The position numbers and the translations under genes were made by a program. Positions 1-8,862 of a stretch of DNA of 42,023 bases are shown piece after piece. This DNA comes from Desulfobacterales bacterium (GTDB taxonomy: Bacteria > Desulfobacterota > Desulfobacteria > Desulfobacterales > JAHEIW01). The DNA lies in contig CP070746.1 of the NCBI GenBank assembly GCA_020348305.1, forward strand, positions 4,467,511 to 4,509,533, in the 5' to 3' direction. Below the pieces are notes generated by a model. That model was not told the origin of the DNA. It worked only from the letters and a program-made list of their open reading frames with translations, and did no database searches. Position 1 is the stretch's first letter, and every line of letters begins with the position of its first letter.

Positions 1-262
1 TGCAATCAGTTTTAAAGGATTGCATATTCATGATAGGTTTGATCCTGGCCGGAAGCCTTACCGTCATAGGACCAGTTAGGGAAATAAAAGTCTGCGGTGA
101 TAGAGCGAGAGGTAAGCAAAACGGTATGGAGAAACGAATCAAGGTGCATGCATAAGAAATCGTGTTCCCTGGTTTTATAATTTAGTTATTCGATATAAAA
201 ATTCCGCTCGTATGCAAAGAATACGAATCCAATATGGGCATCAATTTCGTCAGGTTTCGATT
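1..262. other. No recognisable gene; small inverted repeat at the left edge
   Basis: No coding region can be supported here. Two plus-strand frames are open from the window edge (to about 79 and 152), but neither reads like a known protein end. A perfect 7-bp inverted repeat (TGCAATC at 1-7, GATTGCA at 18-24, 10-base loop) could be part of a terminator for a gene left of the window, but no T-run follows it. Confidence 0.3.
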
Positions 263-598
263 TTAGGAAAGAACCTTAACACCTGATTCAACGGAATCTG
301 CTATGGGTATGAGAGATTCGAAGCCACTGACCTCAAAAATTTCTTTTACAAATTGCGTGAGGGAACAGAGAACAATTTTGCCATCTCTGCGCTTTATCTC
401 TTTTGCGGCGCTCAAAAGAACTCGAAGCCCAGCACTGCTGAGATAATCGAGAGCACCCAAATCGAAAAGCATCCGATCGATATCTCCCTCCAGAGCATTC
501 TCGACTGTTTTTTCTGCTTCCAGAGCAGAATCCGCATCCAACCGACCTTTGATCGTAACAAAAATAATGCCGTTTTCCTCTTTCTGAATAATTTCCAT
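263..598 (-). CDS. STAS-domain anti-sigma factor antagonist
   Basis: A single STAS domain fills the 111 residues. The hallmark segment YLSSAGLRVLL, about residues 52-62, contains the serine that partner-switch kinases phosphorylate in the SpoIIAA/RsbV family. Such proteins bind an anti-sigma factor or sensor kinase when unphosphorylated. A GAGG ribosome-binding site lies about 9 bases upstream of the ATG. No anti-sigma kinase or PP2C phosphatase gene is beside it; a SpoIIE-type fragment occurs only far away near 37.3 kb. The partner is therefore unknown. The gene is divergent from the gene at 898. Confidence 0.85.
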   Translation of the reverse strand: MEIIQKEENGIIFVTIKGRLDADSALEAEKTVENALEGDIDRMLFDLGALDYLSSAGLRVLLSAAKEIKRRDGKIVLCSLTQFVKEIFEVSGFESLIPIADSVESGVKVLS

Positions 599-758
599 TT
601 TTTCGATCCTCTATTTTGGCGAATTAGAGCAAATCATTCTCTTTCCGTAACTAAAAAAAATAAAATTGGTATACCAACCAATTATTTTACTGAAATTAAT
701 AATAAGTCTCAACTATAATATTTCAAACAAAAATATTTATCAAACAATAACAACTGAT

Positions 759-800
759 ACCCAATACCCATTACCAATAACTATTATTTAATACCCATCA
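759..800. repeat. Degenerate heptamer array (unit like ACCCAAT)
   Basis: Six consecutive 7-base units, the first two ACCCAAT and ACCCATT, then progressively diverged units, ending at 800. It lies in the divergent intergenic region between the STAS gene and the gene at 898, just upstream of a promoter-like sequence. It belongs to the period-7 class described in the findings. Confidence 0.55.
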
Positions 801-805
801 TTTTC

Positions 806-833
806 TTGACTGTAAAGGGAATTCCGATAAAAT
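806..833 (+). promoter_or_regulatory. Candidate sigma-70 promoter for the gene at 898
   Basis: TTGACT (806-811) and TAAAAT (828-833) are separated by 16 bases and lie 65 bases upstream of the start codon. The match to the -35 and -10 consensus is good, but assignment is by eye only. Confidence 0.5.
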
Positions 834-897
834 GGGATCTATCTTATCCCTCAATCAACCGTTTTAATTTTTGTACTTATCATCTCGGAGGTAATAT

Positions 898-1446
898 ATG
901 TATTTCAATAAACCCGGAAAAGACAATACGGAACAAACGCTGAAGTTTGCTTTCGAAAGAGCAAAAGAACTAGGATTAAATGAAGTGGTAGTTGCCTCTT
1001 CAAAAGGGGATACAGCCTATAAAGTGCTGGAAATATTTAATGGCTTCCAAATCACTGTGGTTACCTACCACAGCGGATTTAAGGAACCATTTAAACAGCT
1101 AATGTCTGATGATGTGCGCAAAGATTTAGATAGCAAAATATCTAAGGTAGTTGCCGCCAGTCACGCGCTTTCCGGCATCGAACGCTCTATGGCTCAAAAA
1201 CATTCTGGAATTTATCCGGTTCTTTTAATTGCCGATACCCTCAGACTCCTGGGCCAAGGCACCAAGGTTGCGGTGGAGGTTGCGGTTATGGCTGCCGATG
1301 CCGGTGCCCTGACCGGAAACGATATCATTTCTATCGGAGGAACCGGCAGAGGCGCAGACACCGCCCTGGTCGTAAAACCGGCCCATCAAAATAATTTTTT
1401 TGATTTAAGAATAAGGGAAGTCATTTGCAAACCCAGGATCTTTTAA
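898..1446 (+). CDS. Pyruvate kinase C-terminal-domain-like protein
   Basis: This 182-residue protein resembles the stand-alone form of the pyruvate kinase alpha/beta (C-terminal) domain found in archaea and anaerobic bacteria, without the catalytic barrel. The start MYFNKPGKDNTEQTLK and the segment VVVASSKGDTAYK (about residues 30-42) match that family's layout; a glycine-rich stretch, IISIGGTGRGADTALV, lies near residues 144-159. No biochemical role is established for the stand-alone form; a regulatory or ligand-binding role is a guess. The start is supported by GGAGG at 886-890. Its own promoter-like sequence lies at 806-833. Confidence 0.7.
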   Translation: MYFNKPGKDNTEQTLKFAFERAKELGLNEVVVASSKGDTAYKVLEIFNGFQITVVTYHSGFKEPFKQLMSDDVRKDLDSKISKVVAASHALSGIERSMAQKHSGIYPVLLIADTLRLLGQGTKVAVEVAVMAADAGALTGNDIISIGGTGRGADTALVVKPAHQNNFFDLRIREVICKPRIF

Positions 1447-1507
1447 TTTGGAACAATGGAATGATGAAATAATGATTGTATCATAAAAATATGGTGGGCA
1501 TTTTTCT

Positions 1508-1819
1508 ATGATTTTTATCGCTGGTGTTTTCCCAAAAACAAAAATCTTGGATCAAAATCCCAGACAATGTCCGGTCTGTGGGCTCAACAAGGCTTATTAT
1601 AAACGAATCGATCATTATCTTAGCCTCTTTTTTATACCTATTTTAAGAGTAAAAAAGGGCGAGCCTTATATCGTATGTGAGCGCTGTGAACGAACGATTC
1701 ATGAATTTGGACCTGATTTTACTCATCGAACGGAATCAGATAAGCTTACCTGCAAAGATTGTGGCAAATTGATGGACAAGAATTTCAAATTTTGTCCGCA
1801 CTGCGGGAAACGAATTTAA
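1508..1819 (+). CDS. Zinc-ribbon protein of unknown function
   Basis: A 103-residue protein with four CxxC knuckles: CPVC near residue 21, CERC near 58, CKDC near 90 and CPHC near 97. These pair into two zinc ribbons. The stretch between the first two knuckles (YLSLFFIPILRVKKGEPYIVCE) is hydrophobic and typical of small zinc-ribbon proteins that may sit near the membrane. The last two knuckles form a short C-terminal rubredoxin-like ribbon ending CPHCGKRI. It lies 61 bases after the pyruvate-kinase-like gene on the same strand and may share its transcript. No function is claimed. Confidence 0.7.
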   Translation: MIFIAGVFPKTKILDQNPRQCPVCGLNKAYYKRIDHYLSLFFIPILRVKKGEPYIVCERCERTIHEFGPDFTHRTESDKLTCKDCGKLMDKNFKFCPHCGKRI

Positions 1820-1862
1820 ATATTCAATTTTTTTGGCCCCGGATTGCACAGATTAGGTTAAA

Positions 1863-2378
1863 GTGAGTCTAGATCTCGATAATAACAATAAACAACAACC
1901 CGAGCGACATGTCGTTCTATTTGCGCCAGAAATACACTGGAACACGGGTAATATTGGACGCACCTGTTTGGCCACCGGTGCGCTTCTTCACCTGATAAAG
2001 CCACTTGGATTTTCTTTGGAAAGCCGTGAGGTAAAAAGGGCGGGATTGGACTACTGGGAAAAAGTCAAACTGACCGTCTGGAATGATTTTGACACATTGT
2101 TATCAAGGATGGCGCCTCAAGATGGCGAGGTAGTTATATTTTCTAAAACCGGTCCTAAACCTTTTTGGTCGATGCCCTCGCCCCCCCGTCTTTTTCTCAT
2201 TTTTGGATCGGAAACCCGGGGCCTTCCTAAAGCAATCTTTCGTAGGTATCCTGATGCCATTTATCATATCCCTGTTACCGCCGATACGAGATCATTAAAC
2301 TTGTCCACCGCTGCTGGAATTGGCCTGTATGAAAGTCTACGCTCCGCCAAGCCTTTCCATGCCTGGTCTGTCCGTTAA
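1863..2378 (+). CDS. trmL: tRNA (cytidine/uridine-2'-O-)-methyltransferase TrmL
   Basis: SpoU-class SPOUT methyltransferase that 2'-O-methylates nucleotide 34 of certain leucine tRNAs. Visible family signatures are the N-terminal VVLFAPEIHWNTGNIGRTC (about residues 17-35), LIFGSETRGLP (motif 2) and IPVTADTRSLNLSTAAGI (motif 3, the AdoMet-binding knot). The length of 171 residues is slightly above the usual 150-160. The start is GTG with a weak AGG upstream. It precedes clpB by 209 bases and is probably separately transcribed. Confidence 0.88.
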   Translation: MSLDLDNNNKQQPERHVVLFAPEIHWNTGNIGRTCLATGALLHLIKPLGFSLESREVKRAGLDYWEKVKLTVWNDFDTLLSRMAPQDGEVVIFSKTGPKPFWSMPSPPRLFLIFGSETRGLPKAIFRRYPDAIYHIPVTADTRSLNLSTAAGIGLYESLRSAKPFHAWSVR

Positions 2379-2505
2379 AGGAATCTGCTTAAATTTTATT
2401 TCTGTTAGTAATTTCTTCAATTAGGTATATAATCGATAGTGCTTTCAGAAGGAAACCAAAGAATTTGGCAACAAGTTCAGGATACGTTGCATTACTTATA
2501 ATAAT

Positions 2506-2555
2506 TTGACAATAAAAATAATGTGATTAATTTTAATATAAAATTATTCTATAAT
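2506..2555 (+). promoter_or_regulatory. AT-rich upstream region of clpB with promoter-like boxes
   Basis: A perfect TTGACA (2506-2511) is present but has no well-spaced -10 box; a perfect TATAAT (2550-2555) sits 33 bases before clpB but has a poor -35. A heat-shock sigma-32 promoter (CTTGAA / CCCCAT) or CIRCE element was looked for and not seen. Which box is used cannot be decided from sequence. Confidence 0.3.
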
Positions 2556-2587
2556 TTAGCGGAATTGCATTTTTTTAAGGGGGCATA

Positions 2588-5176
2588 ATGCGCTTCGATA
2601 AATTTACTATTAAATCTCAAGAACTTATCCAAAATTCCCAAGCTTTGGCTTCGCAAAACAATCAACAGCAAATCGAGCCTGAGCATCTGCTGGCTGCGAT
2701 GCTCAATGAGCCGGAAGGCATTGCCGGAGGTATGCTCCGCAAGCTTGGGGTCTCGCCAAAGGACATTGTTCAGCAAGTATCACAAGCAATTGAAAAAATA
2801 CCAAAAGTAAGCGGAGGCGGTCTGGAAGACGTGTACATATCACCCAGATCTAAGGCTATTCTGGAAAACGCCTTTACCGAAGCAACCAAGATGAAGGATG
2901 AATACGTCAGTATTGAGCATATTTTTCTGGCGATTTCGGATGAAAAAAATGGTGAGGCCGCCAAAATTCTTTCTCGCTTTGGCGTCATGCGGGATTCAAT
3001 TCTAAAAGTACTGTTGGAAATTCGCGGTTCCCAACGCATCACCGACCCAAATCCCGAAGAAAAATACCAAGCATTGGAAAAATTCAGCCGGGATCTAACC
3101 GACCTGGCCCGTTTGGGAAAATTGGACCCGGTGATCGGGCGCGATGATGAGATCCGCCGCATTGTGCAGGTGCTTTCCAGACGCACCAAAAATAATCCGG
3201 TTCTCATTGGCGAGCCGGGTGTTGGTAAAACCGCCATCGTGGAAGGTCTGGCACAGCGAATTGTGGCCGGAGACGTTTCAGAAACCTTAAAAAACAGACG
3301 CGTGGTGGCCCTCGATATGGGGGCGTTGATTGCCGGTGCCAAATACCGGGGTGAGTTTGAGGATCGGCTGAAGGCGGTTTTGAAGGAAGTGGAAAGTGCC
3401 GAAGGCGAGATTATTCTTTTTATAGACGAGCTTCACACCGTGGTGGGCGCAGGGGCAGCCGAAGGTGCCGTAGATGCCTCCAACATGTTAAAACCGGCTT
3501 TGGCCCGGGGTACGCTCCGCTGTGTCGGTGCCACAACCCTAAATGAATATCGCAAGTATATTGAAAAAGACGCGGCCCTGGAAAGACGGTTTCAGCCGAC
3601 AATGGTCCGGGAACCGACGGTGGAAGATACCATATCAATTCTGCGCGGTTTGAAAGAAAAATACGAAGTTCATCACGGTGTTCGGATCAAGGATTCGGCC
3701 ATTGTCGCGGCCGCTGCCCTTTCCAATCGTTACATATCCGACCGTTTTCTGCCGGATAAGGCCATCGACTTGATCGATGAATGTGCGTCCAAGCTCAGAA
3801 TCGAAATCGACAGTATGCCGGCGGAAATCGATGAAATTCAGCGAAAAATAACCAAGGTTGAAATTGAACGCCAAGCACTCAAAAAAGAAACCGATGCGGC
3901 CTCCAAAGAGCGGCTTGAAAAATTGAAAGCCGAACTGGCCAATATGAATGATGAACTGACAAAGATGAAAGCCCATTGGCAAAATGAAAAAGATTTGATC
4001 CAAACTATTCGTAAAATCAAAGAGGAACAGGAGCAACTCGGTGTTGAGGCTCAACTGGCTGAACGAGAAGGTGATTTGGCCAAAGTTGCCGAGATCCGTT
4101 ATGGACGATCCGCGGAACTCCAAAAACGGTTGGAAGAGGCCAACCAAAAACTCTCTAATCTTCAGCAAAACAATAAAATGCTAAAGGAAGAAGTTGATGA
4201 TGAGGATGTAGCTGAAGTCATTTCCCGCTGGACGGGTATACCGGTAAGCAAAATGCTGGAAGGCGATCGAGAAAAGCTGGTTCGTATGGAAGAACATATC
4301 CACGAAAGAGTCATTGGTCAAAACGAAGCGGTTGAAGCAGTCTCCAATGCTGTGCGGCGCGCACGCTCCGGTCTGCAGGATCCCAACCGGCCTATCGGTT
4401 CGTTTATTTTCATGGGTCCTACCGGTGTCGGCAAAACCGAACTGGCTAAAGCATTGGCAGAATTTATATTTGACAGTGATCAAGCAATCGTCAGAATTGA
4501 TATGTCTGAGTATATGGAAAAACACGCGGTCGCAAGACTTATCGGTGCACCTCCAGGGTACGTCGGCTACGAGGAGGGCGGATATCTGACCGAAGCCGTC
4601 CGTCGCCGGCCATACTCTGTTGTTCTTTTTGACGAAATTGAAAAGGCCCATCCTGAAGTTTTTAATATCCTGCTCCAAATTTTAGATGACGGCCGTATGA
4701 CCGATGGACACGGTCGAACGGTTGACTTTAAAAATACAATTATTATCATGACATCCAATGTAGGCAGCCAATGGATTCAGGAACTTGTTGCTTCCCAACG
4801 CCAAGAAATTGAAAAAAGAATTACAGAGGCGCTAAGGGCGCAATTCAAACCGGAATTTTTAAACCGGATTGACGAAACGATTATATTCCATAATTTGACA
4901 CCTGGAGAAATCGTCAAAATTGTGGATATTCAAATTAAACGACTCGCTCAACGGCTTGCGGATAAAAATATTGCGCTTATTTTATCAAACGGCACAAAGG
5001 AGCTCATTGCCGAAAAAGGTTATGATCCGATCTACGGTGCTCGTCCTTTAAAACGGATTATGCAACAGTACATTGAAAATCCACTGTCACTGGAAATACT
5101 TAAAGGTAATATTGTGGAAGGAACTCGCGTAAGCGCCGAGGTTGAAGAAAATCAGATTGTTTTTCATACCCTATAG
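2588..5176 (+). CDS. clpB: ATP-dependent disaggregase ClpB
   Basis: Hexameric AAA+ chaperone that extracts polypeptides from aggregates together with DnaK. At 862 residues it has the full ClpB length. It shows the N domain (about 1-145), first Walker A GEPGVGKT at 208-215, Walker B LFIDELH, a long charged middle-domain coiled coil (about 405-530) that distinguishes ClpB from ClpA and ClpC, second Walker A GPTGVGKT at 610-617, and the LNRIDE sensor region near the C terminus. No ClpP-binding IGF loop was noticed. The start follows AAGGGGG. A strong intrinsic terminator lies 18 bases after the stop. Confidence 0.97.
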   Translation: MRFDKFTIKSQELIQNSQALASQNNQQQIEPEHLLAAMLNEPEGIAGGMLRKLGVSPKDIVQQVSQAIEKIPKVSGGGLEDVYISPRSKAILENAFTEATKMKDEYVSIEHIFLAISDEKNGEAAKILSRFGVMRDSILKVLLEIRGSQRITDPNPEEKYQALEKFSRDLTDLARLGKLDPVIGRDDEIRRIVQVLSRRTKNNPVLIGEPGVGKTAIVEGLAQRIVAGDVSETLKNRRVVALDMGALIAGAKYRGEFEDRLKAVLKEVESAEGEIILFIDELHTVVGAGAAEGAVDASNMLKPALARGTLRCVGATTLNEYRKYIEKDAALERRFQPTMVREPTVEDTISILRGLKEKYEVHHGVRIKDSAIVAAAALSNRYISDRFLPDKAIDLIDECASKLRIEIDSMPAEIDEIQRKITKVEIERQALKKETDAASKERLEKLKAELANMNDELTKMKAHWQNEKDLIQTIRKIKEEQEQLGVEAQLAEREGDLAKVAEIRYGRSAELQKRLEEANQKLSNLQQNNKMLKEEVDDEDVAEVISRWTGIPVSKMLEGDREKLVRMEEHIHERVIGQNEAVEAVSNAVRRARSGLQDPNRPIGSFIFMGPTGVGKTELAKALAEFIFDSDQAIVRIDMSEYMEKHAVARLIGAPPGYVGYEEGGYLTEAVRRRPYSVVLFDEIEKAHPEVFNILLQILDDGRMTDGHGRTVDFKNTIIIMTSNVGSQWIQELVASQRQEIEKRITEALRAQFKPEFLNRIDETIIFHNLTPGEIVKIVDIQIKRLAQRLADKNIALILSNGTKELIAEKGYDPIYGARPLKRIMQQYIENPLSLEILKGNIVEGTRVSAEVEENQIVFHTL

Positions 5177-5193
5177 ATAGAAATTAATAGGCA

Positions 5194-5230
5194 AAAAGCC
5201 CGGCTTTTTGGGAAGCCGGGCTTTTGTTTT
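5194..5230 (+). terminator. Rho-independent terminator of clpB
   Basis: A perfect 13-bp stem (AAAAGCCCGGCTT at 5194-5206 with its complement at 5213-5225), a 6-base loop, and a following T-rich run. It is the clearest terminator in the window. Confidence 0.92.
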
Positions 5231-5348
5231 TAAAAAAAGTGCAGTCATTTTGGGCACTTTAGGTATTTTTAACTTTAGACACTTTTTTATATTGTAATCT
5301 AGTTGCACTCATCGTAATATTCCCGGTTATTAATAGGGGATTCCTATT

Positions 5349-6338
5349 ATGACACGTTCAGCTCCAGAAAAATTACGCCGATTTTATGAGCAATTTTCGG
5401 GCAATGATCATGTATTAATTGTGATTAATGCAGATCCGGATGCCATCGCCAGTGCCATGGCAGTCAGCCGATTGCTGTGGCGAAAAGTGCTAAATGTGAC
5501 CATATCCAATATTAATACGATCAACCGTCCCGATAATTTGGCAATGACACGGCTTCTGGGCGTAACATTGACGCCTTTCTCTGAAATTGATTCGGATCAG
5601 TTCAACCGGATCGTTGTGGTAGATTCCCAACCGGATCATAACGAATTAATGGCTTCATTAAAGCCCGATGTCATTATAGACCATCATCCTGAATCCGATG
5701 TCACAGCGCCTTTTTTGGATATCCGGCCCCACTATGGTTCAACCGCTACCATTATGACGGAGTACTTGCGAGCTGCCAGGATAAAGCCCTCGGTAAAGCT
5801 GGCTACCGGTTTATTTCATGCCATTAAAACGGATACGAATGACTTTAAAGGGCAAACATTAATCGAAGATGTCCGGGCATTCCAGTATCTGTTTCGATAC
5901 GCGAATATACATCTTGCTCGCAAGATTGAACAGGCCGATCTCAGACTTGATTTTCTAAAATATTTCAAAACCGCGCTCCGAACCATGGATTTGCGAAAAG
6001 GTAAGGTTTTTGTCCATCTGGGTTCGGTGGTCAATCCGGATGTGTGTGTGATTATAGCGGATTTCTTTATGCGGATCAGTTCAGTCACCTGGAGCATCGT
6101 TTCCGGTATCTGCGACAAAAAGTTAATTATCATCTTCCGAAATGACGGCATTCGTAAAAATGCCGGCAGTGTGGCTAAAAAGAGTTTTGGCCAGTTTGGA
6201 TCGGCAGGTGGCCATAAAAATATGGCCCGGACGGAAATTGCATTATCCGCTCTGAAGAATCACATCGATCACAGAGATGATAAAAAGCTTTTACGCTGGA
6301 TTATTAGCAGGACCGAAAAGAGAGCGGAGCGTAAGTAA
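5349..6338 (+). CDS. DHH-family phosphoesterase (NrnA-like)
   Basis: DHH/DHHA1 phosphoesterase of the NrnA group, which hydrolyses short RNA oligonucleotides and in some members pAp or cyclic dinucleotide products. Metal-binding motifs are in order: NADPDAIASA (residues 27-36), VVDSQP (about 96-101), IDHHP with the DHH triad at 111-113, and the C-terminal GGH at 287-289 in the DHHA1 substrate domain. The length of 329 residues fits. It begins 173 bases after clpB, beyond the terminator, and precedes the MBL gene by 111 bases. Its exact substrate cannot be read from sequence. Confidence 0.87.
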   Translation: MTRSAPEKLRRFYEQFSGNDHVLIVINADPDAIASAMAVSRLLWRKVLNVTISNINTINRPDNLAMTRLLGVTLTPFSEIDSDQFNRIVVVDSQPDHNELMASLKPDVIIDHHPESDVTAPFLDIRPHYGSTATIMTEYLRAARIKPSVKLATGLFHAIKTDTNDFKGQTLIEDVRAFQYLFRYANIHLARKIEQADLRLDFLKYFKTALRTMDLRKGKVFVHLGSVVNPDVCVIIADFFMRISSVTWSIVSGICDKKLIIIFRNDGIRKNAGSVAKKSFGQFGSAGGHKNMARTEIALSALKNHIDHRDDKKLLRWIISRTEKRAERK

Positions 6339-6449
6339 ATCTCAAGTTGCTTTTTAGAAAAATCCTATAGTTTTGCCAATCACAATGATTATTAGAAAGA
6401 TATTGCTAGCGATATAATCTCTCCTTGTCAATAGTGAAAGCCAGCAAAA

Positions 6450-7241
6450 ATGTCATCCGGCAATTCAGCAACAACCGTAACCATCTTAGGATCCGGCACA
6501 TGCGTGCCGTCGCTGAAGCGCAGTTCATGTTCGGTTCTGATTGAGATCGGCAATGATAAGCTTCTGTTCGATTCCGGACCCGGCACCATGCGGAGATTGC
6601 TTGAGGCCGATACAACCATTTTTGAAATATCTTATATTTTTTACAGTCATTTTCATCCGGACCATACCGGTGAGTTCGTCCCGTTTCTATTCTCAACTAA
6701 ATACCCGGATGGCCGACAACGAAAAGACCCCCTTACGGTAACAGGCGGCCGGGGATTTCTAGACTTTTACAGCAGACTTAAAAACGTCTACGGCCATTGG
6801 ATAGAGATTGAGCCGGGTTTGCTCAACATTATAGAGCTCGATAATAACAAACGTGATACTCACCAGTTCAACGACTTTTCGGTACAATCCGCTCCGATGG
6901 ATCACAATGAAGAAAGCATTGCCTATCGGATGACCAGTGCGGATGGAAAATCCATCGTCTACTCGGGTGATACGGATTATAATGAAAATCTTATTGAGCT
7001 GGCAGAAAATGCAGATCTTTTCATTTGTGAATCAGCCTTGCCGGACAAGTTTCGGGTTAAAGGGCATCTGACCCCTTCATTGGCAGGTAAAATTGCGCGT
7101 CAGGCAGGTGTGAAGAAATTGGTATTAACCCATTTCTATCCGGAATGCGGCCAGACAGATATTGAGCAAGAATGCCGTAAATTTTATTCCGGCCCGCTTG
7201 TTCTGGCAGAAGATTTAATGCGGATAGAAGTTGGTGCTTGA
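6450..7241 (+). CDS. Ribonuclease Z-like metallo-beta-lactamase-fold protein
   Basis: MBL-fold hydrolase close to the RNase Z/ElaC group. The start VTILGSGTCVPS is typical of that group; the metal motif SHFHPDHTGE falls near residues 70-79; later metal ligands appear in YSGDTD (about 171-176) and LTHFYPE (about 227-233). It lacks the obvious flexible arm of classical RNase Z and at 263 residues is short, so a tRNA 3'-processing role is not certain; other small phosphodiester or ester substrates are possible. The ATG has no strong ribosome-binding site. Its stop codon is followed at once by a heptamer array. Confidence 0.75.
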   Translation: MSSGNSATTVTILGSGTCVPSLKRSSCSVLIEIGNDKLLFDSGPGTMRRLLEADTTIFEISYIFYSHFHPDHTGEFVPFLFSTKYPDGRQRKDPLTVTGGRGFLDFYSRLKNVYGHWIEIEPGLLNIIELDNNKRDTHQFNDFSVQSAPMDHNEESIAYRMTSADGKSIVYSGDTDYNENLIELAENADLFICESALPDKFRVKGHLTPSLAGKIARQAGVKKLVLTHFYPECGQTDIEQECRKFYSGPLVLAEDLMRIEVGA

Positions 7242-7242
7242 T

Positions 7243-7284
7243 TTGGCTGCTGGTCTCTGGTCGCTGGTTACTCGTTTCTGGTTA
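7243..7284. repeat. Degenerate heptamer array (unit like CTGGTTA)
   Basis: Six 7-base units in phase, including CTGGTCT, CTGGTCG and two copies of CTGGTTA. It fills the gap between the MBL gene stop at 7241 and the start region of the precorrin-2 dehydrogenase. On the opposite strand the unit reads ACCAGAG/TAACCAG, akin to the array at 14064. Confidence 0.7.
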
Positions 7285-7318
7285 AAGGCTAACAGCTTTG
7301 AGCTGGTTTTCGGAAGTC

Positions 7319-7984
7319 ATGAGATATTATCCTATACACCTAGATATTATGAATCGAAAATGCTTAGTTGTGGGAGGCGGGTCCGTCGGTACGCGCAGGG
7401 CCATTACCCTTCTAAACTGTGGAGCTAACGTGACAGTTGTCAGCCCGGAAGTAACCGGGCAGTTGCGCGAATTAGCGCAGAACGGCTCCATCATGCTGAA
7501 AGAAAGACCATACCGGGCCGCCGACCTTGATGGCATGTTTGTGGTAATCGGAGCAACCAACGATGATAAATTAAACCGGCAAATCAGCAATGATGCCGAA
7601 AGCCGAAACACATTCTGCAATATCGCTGATCGACCTGAAATATGCAATTTTATCCTTCCTTCGATTGTCCATAGAGGAGATCTTGTCATCACTGTTTCTA
7701 CTTCGGGAAAAAGTCCGGCTTTGGCGAAAAAATTGCGTGAAATCTTAGAGAATCAATTCGGTGAAGAATATGCTCATTTTCTGAAGTTAATGGGCGAAAT
7801 CCGAAAAAAATTGTTGAGCCAATCCCATCAACCGGAAGCCCATAAACATCTTTTTAATCATTTGATCGACAATGGGCTGCTTGAAATGATCCGAGACGGG
7901 CGTAAAGAAGATATCGACCAGCTTCTGCGCGATACTTTTGGACAGGGATTTGTATATGACTCATTGGTGGATCTCAATTCCTAA
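7319..7984 (+). CDS. Precorrin-2 dehydrogenase / sirohydrochlorin ferrochelatase (Met8/CysG-N type)
   Basis: NAD-dependent oxidation of precorrin-2 to sirohydrochlorin, leading to siroheme or, in sulfate reducers, to heme by the alternative route. The family start MRYYPIHLDIMNRKCLVVGGG is visible, with the Rossmann glycines GGGSVGTRRA, the NxxDRPEICNF segment (about 98-108) and the TSGKSPALAKKLRE segment. I chose the ATG at 7319 over an upstream TTG at 7298, because the family begins at this MRYYP sequence; the extra seven codons of the TTG form follow directly on a repeat. Length is 221 residues. It heads a compact operon with the ccsA-like gene and hemA. Confidence 0.9.
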   Translation: MRYYPIHLDIMNRKCLVVGGGSVGTRRAITLLNCGANVTVVSPEVTGQLRELAQNGSIMLKERPYRAADLDGMFVVIGATNDDKLNRQISNDAESRNTFCNIADRPEICNFILPSIVHRGDLVITVSTSGKSPALAKKLREILENQFGEEYAHFLKLMGEIRKKLLSQSHQPEAHKHLFNHLIDNGLLEMIRDGRKEDIDQLLRDTFGQGFVYDSLVDLNS

Positions 7985-8027
7985 TTAACCATTCATCAGA
8001 AAGCAGACATCCCAAAAGACTTGTAAA

Positions 8028-8849
8028 ATGGACAGTGTAAACACCCTTACTCTTTTTTTGTACATACTCAGCACGGCAGGATACATTGCCTATCTTTTTC
8101 TTCAAAAAGCTTACCTGCAGCGGATTGGATACGCTTTACTGTTTGTCGGTTTTTTGTTTCATACGCTAACTATTGGCTACGGATTTGTAGAATCCGACCA
8201 TATTCCGGTGGGCAACTTGCGTGAAACGCTATGTATGGCCGGATGGGCTGTGGCCGGTGTATTTTTAATTATTCAATATCGTTACAACATCAAGATCCTG
8301 GGTATATATGCAGCTCCGTTTATTGCGTTCACTATGGTTATTGTTGCCCAATTACCCGATGAACCCACTCAGACCCAAACCATCTTCAAAAGCGTTTGGC
8401 TCATCTCCCATGTCATCGTCATTTTTATCGGGGAGGCCGCCTTCGCATTAGCCTGTGGCATAGGTTTGCTTTATCTTCTTCAGGAAAACGCCATTAAAAC
8501 CAAAAGACACCGGTTTTTCTTCAAGCGCTTACCTTCTTTGGATTTACTGGATACGGTGGGTTATGCCTGTATTGTTGTCGGTTTTACGATGCTAACCTTG
8601 GGGTTAATCACCGGATTTGTGTATGCCAAATCCATATGGGGCCGTTTCTGGAGCTGGGATCCCAAAGAAGTTTGGTCCGGTATCACATGGTTATTTTATG
8701 CTGCCCTTCTGCATGAGAGACTTGCGGTCGGATGGCGAGGCCGCCGATCCGCCATAATGGCAATCATTGGTTTTGGAGTGCTTGTATTCACGTTTCTCGG
8801 GGTCAACCTTTTATTGGAAGGGCATCACAAAGATTTTACAAAAGTATGA
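8028..8849 (+). CDS. Cytochrome c assembly protein, CcsA/HemX family
   Basis: Polytopic membrane protein with about eight hydrophobic segments across 273 residues. The tryptophan-rich heme-handling motif WGRFWSWDPKEVWSGITW lies at residues 204-221. Proteins of this type are either the heme-delivery half of the system II cytochrome c synthase or HemX, a regulator of HemA. Position 13 bases upstream of hemA favours the HemX-like group common in this phylum; a ResB/Ccs1 partner is not in the window. The two alternatives cannot be separated here. Confidence 0.85.
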   Translation: MDSVNTLTLFLYILSTAGYIAYLFLQKAYLQRIGYALLFVGFLFHTLTIGYGFVESDHIPVGNLRETLCMAGWAVAGVFLIIQYRYNIKILGIYAAPFIAFTMVIVAQLPDEPTQTQTIFKSVWLISHVIVIFIGEAAFALACGIGLLYLLQENAIKTKRHRFFFKRLPSLDLLDTVGYACIVVGFTMLTLGLITGFVYAKSIWGRFWSWDPKEVWSGITWLFYAALLHERLAVGWRGRRSAIMAIIGFGVLVFTFLGVNLLLEGHHKDFTKV

Positions 8850-8862
8850 TAATTGAGGGATT

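Noticed and set aside
353..718. A 121-codon plus-strand frame over the STAS gene
   Set aside because: It is antisense to a clear STAS domain and has no motif; it is a shadow frame.
3635..4168. A 177-codon minus-strand frame inside clpB
   Set aside because: Shadow of the clpB middle domain; its composition follows from the coiled-coil codons on the other strand.
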